DNA of 64,000 nucleotides from Pseudomonas sp. TMP9 (GCF_037943105.1 NZ_CP149803.1:3328001-3392000); one strand, 5' to 3'. Counted from the stretch's first letter, positions 28,462-37,529 are shown. A program made the numbers and translations. Notes: a model not told the origin generated them from the letters alone.

Positions 28462-28898
28462 TGGCCGAGACCAAACCTCTGCGCCTGCTGCTCGGCTTCG
28501 ATTACGGCAGCAAACAAATTGGCGTGGCAGTGGGTCAGATCATCACCGGCCAAGCCCGTGAACTGTGCATCCTCAAGGCACAGAACGGCGTGCCGGATTG
28601 GTTGAAAGTCGAAGCGCTGCTCAAAGAATGGCAACCCGACGCCATCGTTGTCGGCCTGCCCTTAAACATGGACGGCAGCAAGAGTGAGATGAGCGAGCGC
28701 GCCGAGAAGTTTGCCCGCCGCCTAAACGGCCGCTTCAATCTGCCGGTGCATACCCACGACGAACGTCTCACCACTTACGAAGCTAAAGGCCAGCGTTTGC
28801 ACCAAGGGCAAAACAGCGGCTACCGCGAACGCCCTGTCGACGCCCTAGCCGCAGCGTTATTGCTGCAAGGCTGGCTTGAAGAAAACTACCCGGGCTGA
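28461..28898 (+). CDS. ruvX: RNase H-like Holliday junction resolvase / pre-16S rRNA nuclease
   Basis: A 145-residue YqgF-family protein, essential in E. coli for maturing the 5' end of 16S rRNA and related in fold to RuvC resolvases. It shows the first catalytic Asp in LLGFDYGSKQIGVAV, the VGLPLNMDGSKSEMS loop, the DERLTTYEA motif and the C-terminal VDALAAALLLQGWLE. It is translationally coupled to algH through a one-base overlap and followed 32 bases later by pyrR. Confidence 0.95.
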   Translation: MAETKPLRLLLGFDYGSKQIGVAVGQIITGQARELCILKAQNGVPDWLKVEALLKEWQPDAIVVGLPLNMDGSKSEMSERAEKFARRLNGRFNLPVHTHDERLTTYEAKGQRLHQGQNSGYRERPVDALAAALLLQGWLEENYPG

Positions 28899-28930
28899 TC
28901 GCCTAATTTGTGTGCTCCTGGAGTGTTGTC

Positions 28931-29437
28931 ATGCGCTTACCCAACCCAGCCGAATTGCTGCCGCAAATGGCCGCCGCCCTGACCAGCCACCTGAATAAGC
29001 GGCATATCAGCGAACCGCGCTTTATCGGCATCCGCACCGGTGGTGTCTGGGTTGCTCAAGCACTGCTGAAGGCATTGGGTCGCGACGATGCACTGGGTAT
29101 TCTCGATGTGTCGTTCTACCGTGATGACTTTACGCAGAACGGCCTGCACCCGCAGGTGCAACCGTCCGAGCTGCCGTTCGAGGTTGAAGGCCAGCATCTG
29201 GTGCTGATCGACGATGTGCTGATGAGTGGCCGCACTATCCGCGCCGCACTCAACGAATTGTTCGACTATGGCCGTCCCGCCAGCGTAACCCTGATCAGCC
29301 TGCTCGATCTGGATGCCCGTGAACTGCCGATCCGTCCTGACGTGGTGGGCGCGACCCTGTCGCTGGCTGCCGATCAACGGGTAAAATTGTCCGGCCCAAC
29401 GCCGCTGACCCTAGAACTCCAGACGCTTGCCAACTGA
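28931..29437 (+). CDS. pyrR: PyrR bifunctional regulator / uracil phosphoribosyltransferase
   Basis: A 168-residue phosphoribosyltransferase-fold protein. The PRPP loop reads [18 protein letters not shown]. The [13 protein letters not shown] segment and the [13 protein letters not shown] flexible loop are typical. PyrR makes UMP from uracil and in Gram-positives regulates pyr attenuation; in Pseudomonas its part in controlling pyrB is less clear. The start at 28931 has GGAG eight bases upstream. It precedes pyrB by ten bases, so the genes are cotranscribed. Confidence 0.94.
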   Translation: MRLPNPAELLPQMAAALTSHLNKRHISEPRFIGIRTGGVWVAQALLKALGRDDALGILDVSFYRDDFTQNGLHPQVQPSELPFEVEGQHLVLIDDVLMSGRTIRAALNELFDYGRPASVTLISLLDLDARELPIRPDVVGATLSLAADQRVKLSGPTPLTLELQTLAN

Positions 29438-29447
29438 GACTCGCCCG

Positions 29448-30458
29448 ATGACGCCCCTAACCGCCAAGCGCTCGCTGCAGCTGAATGAACACGGCCAACT
29501 GCGCCACTTTCTGTCCCTCGACGGCCTGTCCCGCGAGCTGCTGACAGAAATCCTCGACACCGCCGACTCCTTCCTCGAAGTGGGCGCACGGGCGGTTAAA
29601 AAAGTCCCGCTGCTGCGCGGTAAAACGGTGTGCAACGTATTTTTCGAGAATTCCACACGCACCCGTACCACCTTCGAGCTGGCGGCCCAGCGCCTCTCAG
29701 CCGACGTAATCAGCCTCAATGTATCGACCAGCTCGACCAGCAAAGGCGAAACCCTGTTCGATACCCTACGTAACCTAGAGGCCATGGCGGCGGACATCTT
29801 CGTGGTGCGCCACGGCGATTCCGGCGCGGCGCACTTTATCGCGGAGCATGTTTGCCCCAACCTGGCGATCATCAACGGCGGCGACGGCCGCCATGCGCAC
29901 CCAACCCAAGGCATGCTCGACATGCTCACCATCCGTCGTCACAAAGGCAGCTTTGAAAACCTTTCGGTGGCCATCGTTGGCGACATATTGCACTCGCGCG
30001 TAGCGCGTTCAAATATGCTGGCGCTGAAGACACTGGGCTGCCCAGATATCCGCGTGATTGCGCCAAAAACGCTGCTGCCAGTCGGCATCGAACAATACGG
30101 CGTTACCGTTTATAGCGACCTGGCCGAGGGCCTTAAGGACGTCGACGTGGTGATCATGCTGCGTTTGCAGCGCGAGCGCATGACCGGCGGTTTACTGCCC
30201 AGCGAAGGCGAGTTTTACCGCCTGTTCGGCCTGACTGAAGAACGCCTAAAACTGGCCAAGCCCGACGCGCTGGTGATGCACCCGGGACCGATCAATCGCG
30301 GCGTTGAAATTGAGTCCGCGGTGGCCGACGGCCCGCAATCGGTGATCCTCAACCAAGTCACCTACGGCATCGCCGTGCGAATGGCTGTGCTGTCCATGAC
30401 CATGAGCGGCCAAAACGTGCAACGCCAACTCAATCAAGATGCCGAGGAGCAGAACTGA
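29448..30458 (+). CDS. pyrB: Aspartate carbamoyltransferase catalytic subunit
   Basis: Joins carbamoyl phosphate and aspartate, the first committed step of pyrimidine synthesis. It has 336 residues. The carbamoyl-phosphate site is [18 protein letters not shown], the SSTSKGET loop holds the mobile Ser and Lys, and the C-terminal [11 protein letters not shown] is diagnostic. Pseudomonads carry a class A ATCase: PyrB has an N-terminal extension with nucleotide-binding residues and needs the inactive dihydroorotase for assembly. Its last base overlaps the start of that partner. Confidence 0.97.
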   Translation: MTPLTAKRSLQLNEHGQLRHFLSLDGLSRELLTEILDTADSFLEVGARAVKKVPLLRGKTVCNVFFENSTRTRTTFELAAQRLSADVISLNVSTSSTSKGETLFDTLRNLEAMAADIFVVRHGDSGAAHFIAEHVCPNLAIINGGDGRHAHPTQGMLDMLTIRRHKGSFENLSVAIVGDILHSRVARSNMLALKTLGCPDIRVIAPKTLLPVGIEQYGVTVYSDLAEGLKDVDVVIMLRLQRERMTGGLLPSEGEFYRLFGLTEERLKLAKPDALVMHPGPINRGVEIESAVADGPQSVILNQVTYGIAVRMAVLSMTMSGQNVQRQLNQDAEEQN

Positions 30459-31729
30459 TGCGTACCCGTATCCTCGGTGCCCGCGTGATCGACCCCAGCA
30501 GCGGCTTTGACCAGGTTGCCGATATCTTTATCGAAAGCGGCAAAATCAGCGCTATTGGCCAAGCGCCAATGGGCTTCGTCACTGAACATGACATCGACGC
30601 TCAAGGGCTGGTCGCCGCACCGGGGTTGGTCGATCTAAACGTCGCCCTACGCGAGCCGGGTTACAGCCGCAAGGGCAGTATCAGAACAGAAACTCTAGCG
30701 GCGGCGGCGGGCGGCGTTACCAGCGTGTGTTGCCCGCCTTTTACCAAACCGGTATTGGATACCCCAGCCGTAGCCGAGCTGATCCTCGACCGCGCCCGCG
30801 AGGCCGGGCACACCAAAGTGTTCCCCATTGGCGCCTTGAGCAAAGGCCTTGAAGGCGAACAATTGGCAGAACTGGTTGCGCTGCGCGACGCCGGTTGCGT
30901 GGCTTTCGGTAATGGCCTGAATAGCTTTCGCAACAGCCGCACCTTGCGCCGCGCGCTGGAGTACGCCGCCACCTTCAACTTGACCGTGATCTTCCACTCG
31001 CAGGATCACGACTTGGCAGAAGACGGCCTGGCCCACGAAGGCGCAATGGCCAGTTTCCTCGGCCTGCCGGGCATTCCGGAAACGGCGGAAACAGTGGCGT
31101 TAGCCCGTGATCTGTTGCTGGTTGAACAGACCGGCGTGCGCGCGCATTTCAGCCAACTGACCAGCGCCCGTGGCGCGCAACTGATCGCCGAAGCTCAGGC
31201 ACGCGGGCTTTCGGTAACGGCCGATGTGGCGATGTATCAGCTAATCCTCACTGACGAAGCACTCGAAGGCTTTTCCAGCCTGTACCACGTGCAGCCGCCG
31301 CTGCGCTCTGCGGCTGACCGTGAGGGCCTGCGAGCAGCGGTCAAAAGTGGCGTCATTTCGGCCATCTCCAGTCACCATCAGCCGCATGAACGCGATGCCA
31401 AGCTGGCCCCTTTTGGCGCTACCGAGCCGGGCATCAGCAGCGTGCAATTGCTGCTGCCATTGGCGATGAGCTTGGTCCAGGATGGCCTGCTCGACTTGCC
31501 TACCTTATTGGCACGCTTAAGCTGCGGTCCGGCTGATGCCCTAAGCCTGAAGCTTGGTCGCCTTAAGGTCGGCGCGGCGGCGGATGTGCTGCTATTTGAC
31601 CCACAAGCGTCGACGCTGGCCGGAGAAACCTGGTTTTCGAAAGGCGCTAACTGCCCGTTTATCGGTCACTGCCTGCCCAGCGCAATACGCTACACCCTTG
31701 TAGAGGGGCGAGTCAGCTATCAGGCTTGA
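30458..31729 (+). CDS. pyrC': Inactive dihydroorotase homologue (ATCase partner PyrC')
   Basis: A 423-residue dihydroorotase-fold protein. The active enzyme needs a His-x-His zinc pair before the Arg-Glu-Pro-Gly motif; here that place reads [12 protein letters not shown], so both histidines are gone. The other segments ([15 protein letters not shown], later [12 protein letters not shown]) resemble the family but diverge at metal ligands. This is the known pseudo-dihydroorotase of Pseudomonas, which forms a dodecamer with PyrB and supports its activity and stability. A true pyrC must be elsewhere. The gene starts on the last base of pyrB and ends before a terminator. Confidence 0.93.
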   Translation: MRTRILGARVIDPSSGFDQVADIFIESGKISAIGQAPMGFVTEHDIDAQGLVAAPGLVDLNVALREPGYSRKGSIRTETLAAAAGGVTSVCCPPFTKPVLDTPAVAELILDRAREAGHTKVFPIGALSKGLEGEQLAELVALRDAGCVAFGNGLNSFRNSRTLRRALEYAATFNLTVIFHSQDHDLAEDGLAHEGAMASFLGLPGIPETAETVALARDLLLVEQTGVRAHFSQLTSARGAQLIAEAQARGLSVTADVAMYQLILTDEALEGFSSLYHVQPPLRSAADREGLRAAVKSGVISAISSHHQPHERDAKLAPFGATEPGISSVQLLLPLAMSLVQDGLLDLPTLLARLSCGPADALSLKLGRLKVGAAADVLLFDPQASTLAGETWFSKGANCPFIGHCLPSAIRYTLVEGRVSYQA

Positions 31730-31770
31730 CCCGCCGGGAAGCGACAAAAAATTAAAGCCCGCTATAAATA

Positions 31771-31798
31771 AAATCCCGCCTGAATGAGCGGGATTTTT
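31771..31798 (+). terminator. Terminator after the pyr operon
   Basis: Stem AAATCCCGC (31771-31779) with GCGGGATTT (31788-31796), an 8-base loop and a T5 tail. The A-rich left side means it can also work for the convergent TM2 gene. Confidence 0.88.
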
Positions 31799-31877
31799 CA
31801 CTTAAGCAAAGGCTAGACGGCTTCCTCGCCCCTCCAGAAAAGGCCAGAGAGAGGTGCAACCCTCAGGCTGGCAACAT

Positions 31878-32276
31878 TTAGCCGTGCTGAGCGTTTTTGA
31901 TCGACACTTGGGTATTTAACGTCCAGAAGTCATACAGTACACCGACCAGAAACAGGCCGCCGGTGCACAGGTAGATGATCCCGGTAATCCACTTACCTTG
32001 GTACATGCGGTGTACACCGAAAATGCCGAGGAAGGTCAGTAAAATCCAAGCCACGTTGTAATCCGTGTCACCCGCCGTAAAACGCAGGTCGGCCTCACGA
32101 TCCATTGCCGGGATCAAGAATAGATCGACAATCCAGCCAACAAACAGCAAGCCAAGGGTGAAGAACCAGATGGTCCCGGTCACCGGCTTGCCATAATAAA
32201 AGCGATGGGCGCCGAGAAAGCCAAAAATCCATAGCAAATAGCCGATGAATTTGCTGTGCGTATCCTGTGACTGCAT
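31878..32276 (-). CDS. TM2 domain membrane protein
   Basis: A 132-residue protein made of two TM2-type repeats. Each has a short helix pair with a Gly-rich turn: YLLWIFGFLGAHRFYYGK with GTIWFFTLGLLFVGWIVDLF, then LLTFLGIFGVHRMYQGKW with GIIYLCTGGLFLVGVLYDF. Four membrane segments are expected. TM2 proteins are widespread but mostly of unknown function. It is divergent from the SOS-linked radical-SAM gene, and their shared gap holds the LexA box. Confidence 0.9.
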   Translation of the reverse strand: MQSQDTHSKFIGYLLWIFGFLGAHRFYYGKPVTGTIWFFTLGLLFVGWIVDLFLIPAMDREADLRFTAGDTDYNVAWILLTFLGIFGVHRMYQGKWITGIIYLCTGGLFLVGVLYDFWTLNTQVSIKNAQHG

Positions 32277-32374
32277 ATGCGTGACTCCAAATGGCGTGAG
32301 TGAGATCTGACGTCACACTCTACGCAAGGTTCGGCAAGCGGGGAAATCCGCTGTGCAGGTTGCAATGCCAGCGC

Positions 32375-32403
32375 TTGATACCCGTCAAAGAATGCTAAAT
32401 ACT
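32375..32403 (+). promoter_or_regulatory. Promoter of the radical-SAM gene overlapping a LexA box
   Basis: TTGATA (32375-32380) and AATACT (32398-32403) are separated by 17 bases, a good sigma-70 arrangement. The -10 box overlaps the LexA operator, so repressor binding would block RNA polymerase. The predicted start of RNA is near 32410. Confidence 0.7.
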
Positions 32404-32419
32404 GTATGCATAAACAGTT
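32400..32419. promoter_or_regulatory. LexA (SOS) operator
   Basis: TACTGTATGCATAAACAGTT matches the gamma-proteobacterial SOS box TACTGTATATAAAAACAGTA almost completely, including the invariant CTGT-N8-ACAG core. It sits over the -10 region of the radical-SAM promoter and 17 bases before its chosen start codon. No other gene in the window shows such a box to my eye. Confidence 0.9.
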
Positions 32420-32435
32420 ACTTTTAGGCATAACC

Positions 32436-33647
32436 ATGCAGCTGATCGAAAAACTTACCGTGCTCGCCGATGCCGCCAAGTACGATGCTTCTTGCGCCAG
32501 CAGCGGCGCGCCGACGCGCAGTTCCAAAGGCAAAAGCGGTGTGGGCTCAACCAACGGCATGGGCATTTGCCACAGCTTCACCCCTGACGGCCGCTGCGTA
32601 GCCCTGCTGAAAATACTGCTGACCAACTTCTGTTTGTACGATTGCCAATATTGCGTCAACCGCCGCTCCAGTGATGTGCCGCGAGCGCGCTTCACCCCTG
32701 AAGAAGTGGTGACCCTGACTATCGATTTCTACAAGCGCAACTGCATCAGCGGGCTGTTTCTAAGCTCAGGCATCATCCGCTCAGCGGACTACACCATGGA
32801 GCAGCTGATCCGCGTGGCCAAACTATTGCGCGAAGAACATGAGTTTCGTGGCTACATCCACCTCAAGACCATCCCCGACGCCGACCCGCTGCTGATTGCC
32901 GAGGCCGGCCGCTACGCCGATCGCCTCAGCGTGAATATCGAACTGCCCACCGAAGCCAGTCTTATTCGCCTGGCACCGGAAAAACAGGTGCGCACCATCA
33001 AACAAGCCATGCACTCGATTCATCAGGGTGAAAGCGAAGCTCGCGCCGATAAACGTGCACCCCGCTTCGCCCCCGCAGGGCAAAGTACGCAAATGATCAT
33101 CGGTGCCGATGCCACCGATGACAGCACCATCCTGCACACCGCCGCCACACTATATGGTGACTACCGCTTGCGCCGCGTGTATTACTCAGCCTTTAGCCCG
33201 ATCCCGCAAAGCCCGAATACCGTGCCTTTTGAAGCGCCACCGTTGCTGCGCGAGCACCGCTTGTACCAAGCGGATTTTCTGATGCGCGGCTATGGCTTTG
33301 AGGCCAGCGAGTTGCTCAGTGGCCCCGGCAATCTGGCGTTGGACATCGACCCAAAGCTGGCGTGGGCGTTGAATAACCGCGCGTATTTCCCCGTCGACCT
33401 TAATCGCGCTGAACCGGCGATGATTGCCCGAATACCCGGCATCGGCGTGCTGAGCGCAAAACGCTTGGTCGCCTTGCGCCGGCAGAAACGCATCCGCTTC
33501 GAAGACCTCGCCCGCCTGCGCTGCGGGCTTGAAAAGGCCAAGCCTTTTATCATCACCCAAGATTACCGACCCGTGCAGGCCACGCGCGAATCCCTCCTGC
33601 TGCGCCAACAACTGAGTGAAACACCCGCACAAATGGCCCTGTGGTGA
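32436..33647 (+). CDS. Radical SAM protein, putative DNA modification/repair enzyme
   Basis: A 403-residue radical SAM enzyme. The [4Fe-4S] cysteines C66, C70 and C73 form CxxxCxxC in NFCLYDCQYC, preceded by a conserved N-terminal region (KYDASCASSG and GSTNGMGICHSF). The C-terminus carries a helix-hairpin-helix DNA-binding motif (IARIPGIGVLSAKRLVAL), so the substrate is probably DNA. It belongs to the family paired with DUF4130 or uracil-DNA glycosylase-like proteins; the reaction is unknown. The start at 32436 is chosen because the ATG at 32406 lies inside the LexA operator. Its stop overlaps the next start (TGATG). SOS control by LexA is strongly implied. Confidence 0.9.
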   Translation: MQLIEKLTVLADAAKYDASCASSGAPTRSSKGKSGVGSTNGMGICHSFTPDGRCVALLKILLTNFCLYDCQYCVNRRSSDVPRARFTPEEVVTLTIDFYKRNCISGLFLSSGIIRSADYTMEQLIRVAKLLREEHEFRGYIHLKTIPDADPLLIAEAGRYADRLSVNIELPTEASLIRLAPEKQVRTIKQAMHSIHQGESEARADKRAPRFAPAGQSTQMIIGADATDDSTILHTAATLYGDYRLRRVYYSAFSPIPQSPNTVPFEAPPLLREHRLYQADFLMRGYGFEASELLSGPGNLALDIDPKLAWALNNRAYFPVDLNRAEPAMIARIPGIGVLSAKRLVALRRQKRIRFEDLARLRCGLEKAKPFIITQDYRPVQATRESLLLRQQLSETPAQMALW

Positions 33648-34525
33648 TGCACAGCGCCACCTTCGATGGCAGCTTTGCCGGTTGGCGTGATGCCGCTAGG
33701 GCGTTATTGCAGCAGGGTGTGGCACCGCATCACGTCAACTGGCTGGGTGACGGCGATACGTCTGGCCTGTTTGACCAAACGCCTGATGCCGTCAGCACGC
33801 AACCGGCCACGCCTGCCCCGCGGATCCCCAAGCAGCTGCTGGAGTTACTGCAAAGTGCCGCACGCTTTCGCGTTGAAGACCGCTGGAGCTTGCTCTATCG
33901 GATTCTCTGGCGAGTCGCCCAAGGTGATCGCGCTGCCATGCTGGCGGGGGATATGGATGGCAGCCAACTGCATAAACGACTTAAAGCGGTGCGCCGCGAG
34001 GCCCATCATCTGCATGCATTTTTGCGTTTCCACCCCCGCCCGGCTAACGCCGAAGGCCCGCAACTGGTGGCCTGGCACGAACCCGCTCATGACATTTTAT
34101 CCAGCGCCAGCGAGCACTTTGCCGAACGCTTGGGCCGCAGCACCTGGCTCATTGCTACACCGGATGACGGGGTTTATTGGGACGGTCAGCGCCTGCATTA
34201 CCAGCGCCACTGCCCAACAGAATGGCAACGGCTGGCGCAAAATCCTGAGGATGATGGTGAGGCGCTGTGGCTGGCGTATTACGGCAGCACCTTTAACCCC
34301 GCGCGACTAAACCGCAGTGCTCTGGAAAACAGCATGCCGGTACGCTTTTGGAAAAACCTACCAGAAGGCCCGCTGATCCCACGCTTGATGAGCCAAGCCC
34401 GCGCCGGCGCACAGCGCGACGGCCAGGCCGAAGCCGTCACGCGCCAGAGCGGCAAACGCATTCGCCATAGCGCAGCGAAGGCATTAGCTGTTAGCGAAAA
34501 CGTCGGGCCGGATCATCATCACTGA
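33647..34525 (+). CDS. TIGR03915/DUF4130 family DNA metabolism protein
   Basis: A 292-residue partner of the radical SAM protein, translationally coupled to it by a one-base overlap. It has the family pattern: an N-terminal ATFDGSFAGWRDAARALL, a central RLKAVRREAHHLHAFLRFHP, WLIATPDDGVYWDG, and LWLAYYGSTFNPARLN near the C-terminus. In many bacteria this domain is fused to a uracil-DNA glycosylase-like domain; here the protein ends after DUF4130 with a short basic tail, so no glycosylase is attached. Function unknown, but the SOS promoter and the partner argue for DNA repair. Its last 35 bases overlap the end of pilU on the other strand. Confidence 0.85.
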   Translation: MHSATFDGSFAGWRDAARALLQQGVAPHHVNWLGDGDTSGLFDQTPDAVSTQPATPAPRIPKQLLELLQSAARFRVEDRWSLLYRILWRVAQGDRAAMLAGDMDGSQLHKRLKAVRREAHHLHAFLRFHPRPANAEGPQLVAWHEPAHDILSSASEHFAERLGRSTWLIATPDDGVYWDGQRLHYQRHCPTEWQRLAQNPEDDGEALWLAYYGSTFNPARLNRSALENSMPVRFWKNLPEGPLIPRLMSQARAGAQRDGQAEAVTRQSGKRIRHSAAKALAVSENVGPDHHH

Positions 34526-35636
34526 TCTCCAGCGACAAGCCTTGCGCCATGCTACTGAGGTGATCGCCATCGGTTTCTGAGCCGAGCTTAATCATTAGGC
34601 GCAGATCGTTAGCCGAATCGGCATACAGCAGCGCGTCTTCGTAGGTGATCTCGCCATGGCTGTAAAGGTTGTACAGGGCCTGATCAAAGGTCTGCATGCC
34701 CTGCTCAGTGGAGCGCTTCATCAGCGCCTTGAGTTCATGCACCTCACCTTTGCGGATCAAGTCGGAAGCCAGTGGGGTGTTGATCAACACCTCAATAACT
34801 GCACGACGGCCTTTGCCATCTGGCGTCGGGATGAGCTGCTGGGCGACGATGGCCTTGAGGTTCAGCGACAAGTCCATCCACACCTGATTTTGTCGATCAG
34901 CCGGGAAGAAGTTGATGATGCGGTCCAGCGCCTGGTTAGCGTTGTTGGCGTGCAGCGTGGCCAGACACAGGTGGCCCGTTTCGGCAAAGGCCACAGCGTG
35001 GTCCATGGTTTCGCGGGTACGCACCTCACCGATCAAAATGACGTCTGGCGCTTGGCGCAGGGTGTTCTTTAGCGCCACTTCGAAGGACTCGGTGTCGATG
35101 CCAACCTCACGCTGCGTGACGATACAGCTCTGGTGCTGGTGGATGTATTCGATGGGGTCTTCGATGGAGATGATGTGGCCGCTGCTGTTCTTATTGCGGT
35201 AGCCAATCATCGCCGCCAGCGAGGTCGACTTACCGGTACCGGTTGCGCCCACAAACAACACCAAGCCGCGCTTGGTTAGGGCCAATTTTTTGAGAATCTC
35301 CGGTAGCTTCAGCTCGTCTAAAGTCGGGATATTAGTTTCGATACGGCGCAACACCATGCCAGCCAGATTGCGCTGATAGAAGGCACTTACGCGGAAACGA
35401 CCCACACCGCGAGCACTGATGGCGAAGTTGCACTCATGGTTTTCAGTAAAGTCGCGCCGTTGCTGCTCGTTCATCACAGAGTGCACGGTTTCACGGGTTT
35501 GCTCAGGCGACATGGGCGTCTTGGTGATCGGCATGATCTTGCCGTTGACCTTCATCGACGGCGGCACGCCAGCGGTAATAAACAGATCTGAGCCGCCCTT
35601 TTCGACCATCAGGCGCAGCAGTTTTTCGAATTCCAT
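34491..35636 (-). CDS. pilU: Type IV pilus ATPase PilU
   Basis: A 381-residue PilT-like hexameric ATPase that assists pilus retraction. Walker A GATGTGKST spans about residues 130-138 with Lys136; the Asp box is IISIEDPIEYIH, the Walker B region is LIGEVRTRETM and the His box is HLCLATLHANNA. The C-terminal extension (DGDHLSSMAQGLSLEISDDDPARRFR region) separates PilU from PilT. It lies downstream of pilT on the same strand with about 105 bases between them. Its stop codon lies within the end of the convergent DUF4130 gene. Confidence 0.97.
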   Translation of the reverse strand: MEFEKLLRLMVEKGGSDLFITAGVPPSMKVNGKIMPITKTPMSPEQTRETVHSVMNEQQRRDFTENHECNFAISARGVGRFRVSAFYQRNLAGMVLRRIETNIPTLDELKLPEILKKLALTKRGLVLFVGATGTGKSTSLAAMIGYRNKNSSGHIISIEDPIEYIHQHQSCIVTQREVGIDTESFEVALKNTLRQAPDVILIGEVRTRETMDHAVAFAETGHLCLATLHANNANQALDRIINFFPADRQNQVWMDLSLNLKAIVAQQLIPTPDGKGRRAVIEVLINTPLASDLIRKGEVHELKALMKRSTEQGMQTFDQALYNLYSHGEITYEDALLYADSANDLRLMIKLGSETDGDHLSSMAQGLSLEISDDDPARRFR

Positions 35637-35741
35637 CGTTGTTCGCCCATGTGCATCACGCAGTTATGCAAGGCCAGCGACAGGCGTGTGGAATGCCGCT
35701 GGTGACGGCCCGAAAGGCGATTGCCGCTCGGGACTGTCGAG

Positions 35742-36776
35742 TTAAAAATTTTCCGGTATTTTAGCTTTCTCGCGTGCCGCTTCACGGCTGACGATGCCTT
35801 TGGACAGCAAGGTTTTCAGGCACGAGTCGAGCGTTTGCATGCCCAGCGAGCCGCCGGTCTGAATCGCTGAATACATCTGCGCGACCTTGTCCTCGCGGAT
35901 CAAGTTACGAATGGCCGGAGTGCCGATCATGATTTCGTGGGCTGCCACGCGACCGCCGCCAACCTTCTTCAGCAGGGTTTGCGAGATCACTGACTGCAAG
36001 GATTCAGAAAGCATGGAGCGCACCATGGACTTTTCCTCAGCCGGGAATACGTCCACCACGCGGTCGATAGTTTTAGCCGCCGAGGTGGTGTGCAAGGTGC
36101 CAAAGACCAAGTGCCCCGTTTCTGCAGCCGTCAGGGCCAAGCGGATGGTTTCCAAGTCGCGCATCTCGCCCACCAGAATGATGTCCGGATCTTCGCGCAG
36201 CGCTGAGCGCAGGGCTTCAGAGAAGCCAAGGGTGTCGCGGTGGACTTCACGTTGGTTGATCAGGCATTTTTTCGATTCGTGAACGAACTCGATCGGGTCT
36301 TCAACCGTCAGGATGTGGTGATATTTGTTGCTGTTTATATAGTCGAGCATCGCCGCCAACGTGGTCGACTTACCGGAACCAGTCGGCCCGGTAACCAACA
36401 CTAAACCGCGCGGCACATCAGAAATCTTACGGAAAATCTCGCCCATGCCGAGGTCTTCCATGCTCAGCACTTTCGACGGAATGGTCCGGAACACGGCGCC
36501 AGGGCCACGGTTTTGGTTAAAGGCGTTAACCCGAAAGCGCGCCACACCCGGCACTTCAAAGGAGAAGTCGGTTTCGAGGAACTCCTCGAAGTCCTTACGC
36601 TGCTTGTCGTTCATGATGTCGTAGATCAGTGCATGCACTTGTTTATGGTCGAGTGCAGGCAAATTGATCCGGCGAACATCACCGTCGACCCGAATCATCG
36701 GAGGCAGGCCAGCGGAGAGGTGCAGGTCCGATGCACCTTGCTTGGCGCTGAAGGCCAGCAATTCAGTGATATCCAT
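35742..36776 (-). CDS. pilT: Type IV pilus retraction ATPase PilT
   Basis: A 344-residue hexameric motor that depolymerises pili for twitching. Walker A GPTGSGKST is at residues 130-138 (Lys136); the Asp box ILTVEDPIEFVH, Walker B LVGEMRDLETI and His box HLVFGTLHTTSA follow. The C-terminal AIRNLIRE motif needed for retraction is present. The start at 36776 (MDITELL) gives the exact usual length; more distal starts would add non-homologous residues. The gene is divergent from yggS. Confidence 0.98.
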   Translation of the reverse strand: MDITELLAFSAKQGASDLHLSAGLPPMIRVDGDVRRINLPALDHKQVHALIYDIMNDKQRKDFEEFLETDFSFEVPGVARFRVNAFNQNRGPGAVFRTIPSKVLSMEDLGMGEIFRKISDVPRGLVLVTGPTGSGKSTTLAAMLDYINSNKYHHILTVEDPIEFVHESKKCLINQREVHRDTLGFSEALRSALREDPDIILVGEMRDLETIRLALTAAETGHLVFGTLHTTSAAKTIDRVVDVFPAEEKSMVRSMLSESLQSVISQTLLKKVGGGRVAAHEIMIGTPAIRNLIREDKVAQMYSAIQTGGSLGMQTLDSCLKTLLSKGIVSREAAREKAKIPENF

Positions 36777-36839
36777 GGGACTCCCTAATGACAGACAAGC
36801 AGGTAGAATGCCGCGAAACCCACGCGGCGGGCGCGAGTA

Positions 36840-37529
36840 ATGTCCACGATAGCAGAGAATATTGCAAAGGTCGGAGTGCGCATACGTGAGGCGGCGCAAG
36901 CCTCACAGCGAGATTGTGCCTCTATTGGCCTGCTCGCGGTGAGCAAAACCAAACCGGCAGAAGCGATTCGCCAGGCGTTTAGCGCCGGCACCCATGACTT
37001 CGGTGAGAACTACCTACAAGAAGCGCTGGATAAGCAGCAAGAGCTGAGCGATCTGGCGCTGACGTGGCACTTTATTGGGCCTATCCAATCGAACAAAACC
37101 AAATCCATCGCCGAGCATTTCAGCTGGGTGCATTCGGTGGACCGCCTGAAAGTCGCTGAGCGCCTTTCAGCACAACGCCCCGCACACCTGCCGCCGTTAA
37201 ATATTTGCTTGCAGGTGAATGTCAGCGGTGAGGCCAGTAAATCTGGCTGCAGCCCCGACGAGCTAACGGCATTGGCACAGGCGGTTACACAACTGCCCAA
37301 CCTGCAACTGCGCGGATTGATGACAATTCCCGAGCCCACGGACGACCCCACCGAACAACGCGCTGCATTTGCCCGTTTACGCGAGTTGCAACAAGGTCTG
37401 CACTTGGGCCTCGACACGCTGTCCATGGGCATGAGCCATGATCTGGAAGCCGCCATCGCCGAAGGGGCAACATGGGTGCGCATCGGCACCGCGCTATTCG
37501 GTGCACGTGATTACAGCAAGCCCGTTTGA
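36840..37529 (+). CDS. yggS: PLP-binding homeostasis protein YggS
   Basis: A 229-residue PLPBP/YggS protein, a single-domain alanine-racemase-like barrel that binds pyridoxal phosphate without known catalysis. It balances vitamin B6 and amino-acid pools. The PLP lysine is K36 in LLAVSKTKP. Further marks are HDFGENYLQEA, WHFIGPIQSNK, GLMTIP and LSMGMSHDLEAAI with the phosphate-binding loop near WVRIGTALFG. It leads the conserved yggS-proC-yggT-yggU cluster. Confidence 0.96.
   Translation: MSTIAENIAKVGVRIREAAQASQRDCASIGLLAVSKTKPAEAIRQAFSAGTHDFGENYLQEALDKQQELSDLALTWHFIGPIQSNKTKSIAEHFSWVHSVDRLKVAERLSAQRPAHLPPLNICLQVNVSGEASKSGCSPDELTALAQAVTQLPNLQLRGLMTIPEPTDDPTEQRAAFARLRELQQGLHLGLDTLSMGMSHDLEAAIAEGATWVRIGTALFGARDYSKPV

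Noticed and set aside
31741..31768. A first hairpin just after pyrC'
   Set aside because: The A-rich run and AGCCCGCT segment do not form a stable stem; only the hairpin at 31771-31798 is convincing.
32406..32435. An earlier ATG for the radical SAM gene
   Set aside because: It lies inside the LexA operator and upstream of or at the predicted transcription start; the ATG at 32436 fits better.
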